A stretch of DNA of 64,000 nucleotides. Origin: Ardenticatenales bacterium. Lineage in GTDB: Bacteria; Chloroflexota; Anaerolineae; Promineifilales; Promineifilaceae. Shown piece after piece: positions 57,804 through 64,000 of this stretch. Position 1 is the stretch's first letter. Each line of letters begins with the position of its first letter. The notes under the pieces are model-generated. The model was given only the letters and a program-made list of their open reading frames with translations, was not told where the DNA came from and did no database searches. The translations under genes were made by a program, and so were the position numbers. Location of the stretch: positions 222,231 through 286,230 of the forward strand of contig JACKBM010000003.1 of assembly GCA_020634575.1 (NCBI GenBank), given 5' to 3'.

Positions 57804-59423
57804 CTAAAACGCCACCGCCACCCCATCATTGCGCTTCTCTGACCCGGCTACATACACGCCGCTCTCCAGATCCCGCAAAATCACCTGACCGCCGCCATAA
57901 TGCATGTCCCGGGCGGCAATTGGCGACATGATCTCATGCCCGCGCCGGCGCATCTCTCGAACATCGCCGGGCCGAACGCTTTCTTCCAGGGCAAAGAGCT
58001 TGCCCTGCTGCCAGCGGAAACGGGGCGCATCCAGGGCGGCCTGGGGGCTCATGTTGAAGTCGACCAGGTTGCTGCCGACTTGTAGGTGCCCCTGCGGTTG
58101 CATAAAACCGCCCATCACGCCAAAGCTGGCCCAGGGCTGGCCGTCCCGGCAGATGAAGCCGGGGATGATGGTGTGGTAGGGGCGCTTGCCTCCGGCCGCT
58201 TCGTTCCGATGGCCGGGCTCAAGCGAGAAGTTGCTGGCGCGATTTTGCAGCAACACACCGGTCCCCTCCGCCGTCAGGCCGCTGCCGAAAAGGCCGCACA
58301 AGCTTTGAATCCAGCTCACCATGTTGCCCGCCTCGTCGGCGACGGTGAGGTAGACCGTGTCTTCGTGCTGCTGGGGCTGGCCGGGCGTTGGGATCAGGGC
58401 GCTGTGACTGCTGATGAGGCGGCGCCGGGCGGCTGTGTAGCTGTCGCTGAGCAGGCCGGCCAGGGGGATCTCCGCCTGGCGCGGGTCGGCGATGTAGGTG
58501 GCGGCGTCGGCAAAGGCGAGCTTGATCGCCTCCATCAGCAGGTGGGTGTACTCGTAGCTGCCGTGGCCCAGCGCGGCCAGGTCATGCCCTTTGACGATGT
58601 TTTGGGCCAACAGGGCGGTCAGCCCCTGGCCATTGGGCGGGATCTCGTGGAAGGTGACGCCGGGGCGGTAGCTGATGGCCAGCGGCTCAACCCACTCGGG
58701 TTGGTAGCCTGCCAAATCCGTCGTCGTCAGCAGCCCGCCATCGGCCCCAACCGTCTTACAGATCTGCTGGGCGATGGCGCCGTGGTAGAAAGCGGTCGTT
58801 CCCTCGGCTGCCAGTGTTTTCAGAGTGGCGGCGAGGTCGGGATTGCGGAACAGTTCACCAGTACGTGGGGCGCGCTGGCCATTGTCTCGCAGCCAGATGC
58901 GGCGACTTTCAGCCTGGCGGCCCAGGAGCGCTACGCCGCCGGCCCAGTCCGCGGCGAAACATTCGGAGACGGGAAAGCCGTTTTCGGCGTAGTCGATGGC
59001 GCTGGCCAGGAGTTGGGGGAGGGGGAGAGTGCCGAAGCGGTCCAGGGCGGTGGCCCAACCGGCCGGTGCCCCCGGCACAGTCACCGCCAGCCCACCATGG
59101 CGCGGATAGCTGGTGTGCCCCAGCGTACGCACATGGTCCGCCGTTAGCGCGGCCGGCGCCGGCCCACTGGCATTCAGCCCGTACAGTTTCTGATCGGCTG
59201 CTGACCAGATCAGGGCAAACGCATCCGCGCCCAGCCCCGTCATGCCTGGCTCGACCACACAGAGCGCCGCCGCCGTCGCCACCGCCGCGTCAATCGCGTT
59301 GCCCCCGGCGCGCAGGACCGCCAACCCGGCCTGCGCCGCCAGCGGCTGGCTGGTCGCCACCGCCCCATGCCGCCCGCTGATATTGGAGCGGCGGCTGCTG
59401 AAGGAAATGGTGTAATCAATCAT
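57804..59423 (-). CDS. ggt: Gamma-glutamyltransferase family protein (Ntn hydrolase)
   Basis: 539 residues, a self-processing Ntn hydrolase. Large-subunit motifs: GAVATSQPLAAQAGLAVLRAGGNAIDAAVATA and GMTGLGADAFALIW. The nucleophile Thr356 is in HEDTVYLTVADEAGNMVS; cleavage before it would give the small subunit. The substrate loop is GKRPYHTIIPGF, and a GGG motif lies near the C terminus (HYGGGQVILRD). No signal peptide is visible, so it would act in the cytoplasm. This group (YwrD-like) may be a glutathione/gamma-glutamyl hydrolase or an acylase. A hairpin repeat (59452-59469) lies just upstream. Confidence 0.9.
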   Translation of the reverse strand: MIDYTISFSSRRSNISGRHGAVATSQPLAAQAGLAVLRAGGNAIDAAVATAAALCVVEPGMTGLGADAFALIWSAADQKLYGLNASGPAPAALTADHVRTLGHTSYPRHGGLAVTVPGAPAGWATALDRFGTLPLPQLLASAIDYAENGFPVSECFAADWAGGVALLGRQAESRRIWLRDNGQRAPRTGELFRNPDLAATLKTLAAEGTTAFYHGAIAQQICKTVGADGGLLTTTDLAGYQPEWVEPLAISYRPGVTFHEIPPNGQGLTALLAQNIVKGHDLAALGHGSYEYTHLLMEAIKLAFADAATYIADPRQAEIPLAGLLSDSYTAARRRLISSHSALIPTPGQPQQHEDTVYLTVADEAGNMVSWIQSLCGLFGSGLTAEGTGVLLQNRASNFSLEPGHRNEAAGGKRPYHTIIPGFICRDGQPWASFGVMGGFMQPQGHLQVGSNLVDFNMSPQAALDAPRFRWQQGKLFALEESVRPGDVREMRRRGHEIMSPIAARDMHYGGGQVILRDLESGVYVAGSEKRNDGVAVAF

Positions 59424-59451
59424 ATGTTCGTCCGTAAATGTACCCCGTAGA

Positions 59452-59469
59452 GACGCGCCGCGGCGCGTC
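59452..59469. repeat. Perfect 18-bp GACGCGCC palindrome
   Basis: Member of the AGACG...CGTCT hairpin family also seen at 16683-16775 and 59672-59692; here without a loop. Confidence 0.7.
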
Positions 59470-59582
59470 GCCCACGTGTATCAAGCGCAGCACCGGCCAT
59501 GCGTCAGACGTTGCCCGTTGTGAGCCTGCTGGTAGCGGATGCGCCCCGTGACTGTGTACGAGGTATGGTAGCGCCCTGCTGT

Positions 59583-59692
59583 GCCCAGCGTGGGCCTGGG
59601 ATGATGGGCGCCGGTGGAGACGCGCCTGGTGGCGCTGCCCAGCGTGGGCCTGGGATGATGGGCGCCATAGGAGACGCGCCAGCGGCGCGTCT
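59583..59692. repeat. 54-bp tandem duplication with AGACGCGCC hairpin
   Basis: Two copies of a 30-bp unit beginning GCCCAGCGTGGGCC (59583-59612, 59637-59666) occur at a 54-bp period. Each is followed by GGAGACGCGCC; the second completes a perfect hairpin AGACGCGCC/GGCGCGTCT around AGC (59672-59692). Confidence 0.75.
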
Positions 59693-59826
59693 TTACGGGA
59701 GGCAGGTCGCCGTTGACGGGGTGGTGGGGGCGGTCTATCATACGGGCTGCGCTGTTTGTTGATGCGTATTATGACAGCGTTGACCTCGCTTGCACAGATA
59801 GCTGCATTTTCACCTGGCTGGAGCTT

Positions 59827-61398
59827 ATGGAATTTTCGCGCAAACGTACGATTGTGATCACGATAGGCATCATGTCGGGCCTGTTTATGGCCTCCATGGA
59901 GTCCACGGTCGTCGCTACGGCGATGCCGACGATTATCGCGCAGTTGGGGGGGCTGGAGATTTATAGCTGGGCCTTTTCGGCCTACATGCTGGCCTCCACG
60001 ACGACGGTGCCGATTTACGGCAAGCTGGCCGACCTGTATGGCCGGCGCACGATTTATGCCGTCGCCATGATCATGTTCCTGGCTGGCTCGATGTTGAGCG
60101 GCCAGGCCCGCAGCATGGAGCAGTTGATTATTTTCCGGACGCTGCAGGGTTTCGGCGCCGGCGGTCTGATGCCGCTGGCGTTCACCATGATCGGTGACAT
60201 GTTCAGCTTTGAGCAGCGGGCCAAAATGCAGGGTGTCTTCTCCAGCATCTGGGGTGTGTCTTCGGTTGTGGGCCCTTTGTTAGGGGGTTTCCTGGTCGAC
60301 CAGATTTCCTGGCGTTGGGTGTTTTACGTCAACGTGCTGCCAGGGCTGGTCGCGGGTGTCGTCATCTGGTTGGCCTGGCGCGATACGGGGCTGGTGGCTG
60401 GCGAGAAGCGAGTGCGTATCGACTATGTCGGGGCGGCCTTGCTGTTTGCCGGTGTCGTGTTGTTGCTCCTGGGCTTGTTTGCCCTGGGCACCGCCCAGGG
60501 TTGGGCGATGTTGGCCGTGGCCATGCTGATGCTGGCGGCCCTCATCTGGGTCGAGCAGCGGGTGGAAGATCCGATATTGCCGCTGCCGCTGTTCCGTAAT
60601 CGGCTGTTTACGACTGCCTGTCTACATGGCCTGCTTTCGGGTGGCGCCATGTTTGGCAGCATCTCGTTTATCCCGTTGTTTGTCCAGGTTGAACGGGGCG
60701 CTTCGGCCACGGCGGCTGGCGCGATGCTCACGCCAGTCATCATCGGCTGGGTGACTGCCAGCACCATTGGCGGCCGGTTGCTGCTGAAGATCGGCTACCG
60801 GACGCTGGTGCTGGTGGGTGTGGTGCTGCTGACGATCGGGGCGTTTATGATGACCCGGGTGGATGCCACCACCAGCCAGGTGGCCCTGATCAGTTACCTG
60901 GCGATGATGGGGCTGGGCATGGGTGCTTCGGTACCGGCCTTCCTGATTGCGGTGCAGTCCGCGGTGCGGCGCCGCCAGATGGGGACGGCGACGGCGACCA
61001 TCCAGTTCAGCCGCAACATGGGCGGCGCGATTGGGGTGAGCGTGATGGGTGTGGTGCTGGCGCTGACGCTGGCGGCTAACCTGACGGCAGTTGGCATCGA
61101 CCCGGACAGCGTGGATACCAATGCGCTGCTGGACAGCGAGAGCGCGGCCGAAGTTGAGATCAGCGCTGAAGCGGAAGCGGCCCTGTCTGATGCGATCCGC
61201 AGCGTCTTTGTCGTGGCGCTTGTCGGCGCGGCGGCGGCACTGGCCGTCTCGACGTTGGCCCCCCGCGGCAGCATCGCCCAGATGGAGGCGGACCGGCTGG
61301 CGGATGAGGCGGCGGCCAGCCAGATGATCGCCGGCGAGGCGATACCATCTGAGCCGGCCGTCCCCACAGAGCAGGTCGCCTCACCGGGCGCGGATTGA
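59827..61398 (+). CDS. MFS efflux transporter, EmrB/QacA (DHA2) type
   Basis: 523 residues with about 14 spans. Motif A (GKLADLYGRRTIY, about residues 65-77) and the DHA2 opening (GLFMASMESTVVATAMPTIIAQLGG) are clear, with the motif C-like SSVVGPLLGGFLVD. Motif D1 is represented by an Asp-free SMESTVVATA. Such transporters export drugs, dyes or metabolites by proton antiport. The start is ATG 59827 with GGAG 59819-59822. A Glu/Ala-rich C-terminal tail (about 500-523) is unusual but short. No adjacent TetR regulator was found. Substrate unknown. Confidence 0.92.
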   Translation: MEFSRKRTIVITIGIMSGLFMASMESTVVATAMPTIIAQLGGLEIYSWAFSAYMLASTTTVPIYGKLADLYGRRTIYAVAMIMFLAGSMLSGQARSMEQLIIFRTLQGFGAGGLMPLAFTMIGDMFSFEQRAKMQGVFSSIWGVSSVVGPLLGGFLVDQISWRWVFYVNVLPGLVAGVVIWLAWRDTGLVAGEKRVRIDYVGAALLFAGVVLLLLGLFALGTAQGWAMLAVAMLMLAALIWVEQRVEDPILPLPLFRNRLFTTACLHGLLSGGAMFGSISFIPLFVQVERGASATAAGAMLTPVIIGWVTASTIGGRLLLKIGYRTLVLVGVVLLTIGAFMMTRVDATTSQVALISYLAMMGLGMGASVPAFLIAVQSAVRRRQMGTATATIQFSRNMGGAIGVSVMGVVLALTLAANLTAVGIDPDSVDTNALLDSESAAEVEISAEAEAALSDAIRSVFVVALVGAAAALAVSTLAPRGSIAQMEADRLADEAAASQMIAGEAIPSEPAVPTEQVASPGAD

Positions 61399-61405
61399 GG
61401 CCGGG

Positions 61406-62239
61406 CTAGCGCAGGATGAGCACCGGCCGGTCCAAGCGATTCAGCAGCAGTTCCAACTCCTCGTCGGTGACCTTGCCGCCCGGGTCAGCCAGAATAAGCA
61501 ACCCGGCTGTTTCCCCCAGCAAGACGGGCAACAGGTTTGCCTCAGTGACGGCATGGTAAGTCACTTCTACGCGACTTGCCGTCGACAGCAGTTCCCGAAC
61601 CTGAGTTTGCAGCTGGCCCGCACTTCGCTCACCGCCGCACCAGAGCAGGAGATGGAGGGGACCGGCCGGTTCCGCCAGCACCTCAGCCACCGCGAGCGCC
61701 CGCTCGGCGGCTGCGGAGCCATCGAACAGTAACGTGATCGGCCCTCCCTGTAATGTGCTCTGGTCGGTGAGTAGAACCGCCTGGCCACTGCTGACCAGGG
61801 CTGCCCGGGCCGTGGAGCCGAGCCGCGCGGCCCCGGTCAGGGCGTGGCTGACCCGGCCCAGGACCAGTAAATCAGCTTCAAATTCGATGAGTGTATTGCC
61901 TACCTGCCCCCGCCGGACCTGGAAGGAATAGCGCAGCGCCTTGCGCTCAGCTAGCCGAGCCAGTTCCGCCTGGGCGCGGCGCGCCTGTTCACGCAGGCGC
62001 TGTTCCACTTCGGGCAACTCCAGACGGGCGGTGGCGGCGGCGGGGAAGCGGGTCTCGCGAGCAAAGGGGAGCTGCGCCAGGCGTAGCAGATTGACATCCT
62101 CGACGTAGACGCCGACCAACTCGGCGCCCAGGCTGGCGGCGAGTTCGGCAGCGGCTTCGAGGGCGGCCTGACTGTGCGGGGTCGCATCCAGCGCCACCAG
62201 GATGCGGCGCATGATCGGTTCACGACGATTGGGTTTCAT
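61406..62239 (-). CDS. Universal stress protein (UspA family)
   Basis: 277 residues containing one full Usp domain and a second, shorter one. The first (about 10-150) opens RRILVALDATPHSQAALEAAAELAASLGAELVGVYVED and has the VLGRVSHALTGAARLGSTARAALVSSGQAVLL segment with a partial ATP-loop (GxxxxG...). The second (about 165-275) opens ITLLFDGSAAAERALAVAEVLAE and ends RPVLILR. ATG at 62239; it overlaps the LonB-like gene by 20 bp, so the two are co-transcribed. The pairing suggests a stress-linked role. Confidence 0.9.
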   Translation of the reverse strand: MKPNRREPIMRRILVALDATPHSQAALEAAAELAASLGAELVGVYVEDVNLLRLAQLPFARETRFPAAATARLELPEVEQRLREQARRAQAELARLAERKALRYSFQVRRGQVGNTLIEFEADLLVLGRVSHALTGAARLGSTARAALVSSGQAVLLTDQSTLQGGPITLLFDGSAAAERALAVAEVLAEPAGPLHLLLWCGGERSAGQLQTQVRELLSTASRVEVTYHAVTEANLLPVLLGETAGLLILADPGGKVTDEELELLLNRLDRPVLILR

Positions 62240-64000
62240 GGCTGACTCCTGCACTGTGACCGTTGCTGGAGGCCGGGGCGGCAAAGGCTCGCTGCTTTTC
62301 GGCCAGCGCCGCCAGCCGGGCGACCACCCGGCCATTCACACTGTCGACTGGATAACTGCCTTCTTTGTCGCGTTGACCGGCCGGTAACCCGGTCAAAATC
62401 TCGATCCCCTCGTCGATTGTATCGACCGCGTAAATGGTGAACTGGCCCGCCTCGACGGCAGCCACGACGTCTTCGCGCAACATCAGGTGGCGGACGTTGG
62501 CGGCAGGGATGAGAACCCCCTGTTCACCTGTCAAACCACGCGCCTGGCACAGATCGAAGAACCCCTCAATTTTCTCGTTCACGCCGCCGATGGCCTGCAC
62601 CTGGCCATGCTGGTTGACCGATCCGGTCACAGCCAGCGACTGTTTGATAGGCAGATCAGCCAGGGCGGAGATCAAGGTATACAGCTCGGCGGAGGATGCG
62701 CTGTCGCCGTCGACACCGCCATAGGATTGTTCAAAGACCAGGGAAGCGGAGAGCGAGAACGGGCGGTCCCCGGCGTAGCGCGCGCCGAGGAAGCCGGCGA
62801 GGATCATGACCCCCTTGGAATGGAGCGGCCCACCCAGCTCCACCTGCCGCTCGATGTCGATGATTTCCCCTTTGCCCAGGCGTACCCGAGCAGTGATACG
62901 GCTCGGCCGGCCGAAGGCGAAGTTGCCCAGCTGATAGACTGAGAGCCCGTTGATCTGGCCAACGCGGCTGCCGTCCGTGTCGATGAGGATCGTCTCTTCC
63001 AGCATCGCTTCCTGCATCCGCTCACGCATGCGGCTGGCCCGCTGGATCTGAGCGTTGAGCGCCTGCTGGACATCAGCCGCGACGACCAGGTCGTGGCCAT
63101 TTTCGCCAGCCCAGAAATCGGCTTCGCGCAGGAGGTCGGCGATCGATTGCATGTGGGTGGTGAGCTTGTCGGCGTCGCCTGCCAGGCGGGCGGCCCGCTC
63201 AATGACGCGGGCGACCGCAGTGCGATCAAAGGGGCGTAAGCCATCCTTGCGGGCCAGAGCGGCGATCAACCCGGCAAAAGTAGACGTGTTGGTGTCGTCC
63301 CGGCGCATATCGTCTTCAAAGTCGGCGGTGACCTTGAACAGCTCATTGAAGTCCGGGTCATAGTAGCAGAGCAGGTGATAAAGCATCCGCTCGCCCAACA
63401 GAATGACCTTGACCTGAAGCGGGATTGGCTCCGGCTCCAGCGACACCGTGCTGACCAGGCTGTAGGCCTGCCCCAGCGATTCGATACAAATCTCTTTGGT
63501 GCGCAGAGCTTGCTTCAGCCCCTCCCAGGCATAGGGTTGTTGCAGCAATTTGCGGGCATCGATGACGAGATAACCGCCATTTGCTTTGTGCAGCAGGCCT
63601 GGTTTGATGAGGGTGAAGTCGGTGAGCAGTGCGCCCATCTGCTGCATATGCTCGATACGGCCGATCAGATTCGCATAGCGGGGTTGTTCCGCCACGATGA
63701 TCGGGGCGCCGTCAGTGCCGCTATGGTCTACGATGACGTTGACCTCGTAGCGAGATGGCCGCTTTTGCTTGCTGCCATCGGTACTGCTTTCGCCCACGAT
63801 TTTGGCCAGGCTGGGCTCATCGCCATCTTTGGCAAACTCGTTCAGCCGTTCGGTCACGTCCTGCTCTACGGCCTCGAGATAGGCAAGCACAGCCGGCTGA
63901 GCCTGATAACGCGCCTGTAACTCATGGAATTGCGGCGCGATGGTGGTGCTGACCACCTCCCGGTCCAGTTTCTTGATACGTTCCTGGGTTTCCCGCTGCC
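62220..64000 (-). CDS. LonB-like ATP-dependent protease, 5' part outside window
   Basis: The frame is open to the window edge without a stop, so the start lies beyond 64000. The visible 593 codons cover the AAA+ lid-like and substrate-binding region (IVDHSGTDGAPIIVAEQPRYANLIGRIEHMQQMG; HKANGGYLVIDARKLLQQPYAWEGLKQAL) and the Lon proteolytic domain. The catalytic Ser is in YGGVDGDSASSAEL and the Lys in GGVNEKIEGFFDLC, the Ser-Lys dyad of Lon. This matches the bacterial LonB/AAA_32 type with an atypical ATPase module. Its stop overlaps the Usp gene by 20 bp. Confidence 0.93.
   Translation of the reverse strand, partial: QRETQERIKKLDREVVSTTIAPQFHELQARYQAQPAVLAYLEAVEQDVTERLNEFAKDGDEPSLAKIVGESSTDGSKQKRPSRYEVNVIVDHSGTDGAPIIVAEQPRYANLIGRIEHMQQMGALLTDFTLIKPGLLHKANGGYLVIDARKLLQQPYAWEGLKQALRTKEICIESLGQAYSLVSTVSLEPEPIPLQVKVILLGERMLYHLLCYYDPDFNELFKVTADFEDDMRRDDTNTSTFAGLIAALARKDGLRPFDRTAVARVIERAARLAGDADKLTTHMQSIADLLREADFWAGENGHDLVVAADVQQALNAQIQRASRMRERMQEAMLEETILIDTDGSRVGQINGLSVYQLGNFAFGRPSRITARVRLGKGEIIDIERQVELGGPLHSKGVMILAGFLGARYAGDRPFSLSASLVFEQSYGGVDGDSASSAELYTLISALADLPIKQSLAVTGSVNQHGQVQAIGGVNEKIEGFFDLCQARGLTGEQGVLIPAANVRHLMLREDVVAAVEAGQFTIYAVDTIDEGIEILTGLPAGQRDKEGSYPVDSVNGRVVARLAALAEKQRAFAAPASSNGHSAGVSHETQSS

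Larger units (their letters stand above)
59424..59826. other. Repeat-rich intergenic region upstream of the MFS transporter
   Basis: 403 bp between divergent genes. A perfect 18-bp palindrome GACGCGCCG/CGGCGCGTC lies at 59452-59469 and a 54-bp near-tandem duplication at 59583-59692. The interval 59470-59582 shows no structure. The MFS ribosome site GGAG lies at 59819-59822. A frame open from 59713 adds 38 residues to the transporter but has no ribosome site. Confidence 0.6.

Noticed and set aside
58086..59147. 353-codon frame antisense to the gamma-glutamyltransferase gene
   Set aside because: Gly/Ala/Val-rich low-information product; the opposite strand has intact Ntn-hydrolase motifs.

Overview
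The window looks like a chromosomal segment of a Chloroflexota bacterium (Anaerolineae/Caldilineae-like; no rRNA or marker tree is available to fix the lineage). Grounds, all inferential: a moderately GC-rich genome with GTG/TTG starts, RNase J, a two-domain LonB-like protease, many lipoproteins with Thr/Pro-rich stalks, a DHH-CBS-tRNA nucleotidyltransferase fusion, and a mycobacterial-type protein-thiocarboxylate cysteine operon. No phage, transposase, CRISPR array or rRNA gene was seen. Apart from short dispersed repeats and two toxin-antitoxin pairs, the DNA reads as ordinary chromosome.

Layout. 1-10.1 kb: a 5'-truncated unknown gene, etfBA, a GT-C-like membrane protein, DinB, an L,D-transpeptidase, an alpha/beta hydrolase and MsrB. 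10.5-13.5 kb: cysteine synthase, JAMM peptidase, CysO-like sulfur carrier and MoeZ-like activating enzyme, which together form a complete protein-thiocarboxylate route to cysteine. 13.7-19.3 kb: the translation/transcription cluster tRNA-Thr, tRNA-Tyr, tRNA-Thr, tuf, tRNA-Trp, secE, nusG, rplK, rplA, L10 leader, rplJ, rplL. 19.3-28.2 kb: maf, a tail-anchored TPR protein, a lipoprotein, a sugar-type ABC importer (two permeases and a binding protein, no ATPase), a PP2C phosphatase and RNase J. 28.3-46 kb: envelope and accessory genes, including an M23 peptidase lipoprotein, a TolB-like propeller, MntA-HepT, a class A beta-lactamase-like hydrolase, a polysaccharide-deacetylase relative, a STAND NTPase, an RHH/PIN toxin-antitoxin pair, an EamA transporter and an amidohydrolase.

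46.4-53.5 kb is the most unusual part. A NarX/NarL-type two-component system carries two CxxCH heme motifs in the kinase sensor domain. It is followed by a degenerate receiver protein, a ten-heme lipoprotein made of two tandem five-heme modules with Ca-loop-like motifs, and, convergently, a six-heme lipoprotein with a collagen-like Gly-X-Y stalk. I infer a redox- or heme-sensing system controlling cell-surface electron transfer. 53.9-64 kb holds the DHH-CBS-nucleotidyltransferase, a site-2 protease with CBS domains, gamma-glutamyltransferase, a drug-efflux MFS, a Usp protein and a LonB-like protease cut by the window end.

Across the window runs a strongly over-represented self-complementary decamer, ACCGGCCGGT (29 exact copies counted by eye on the + strand), comparable to the HIP1 palindrome of cyanobacteria. 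Several families of hairpin-forming intergenic repeats also occur. One of them has a member inserted in frame in the membrane-protein gene at 5.5 kb, with arms that have changed in a compensatory way relative to its sister copy at 8.7 kb.
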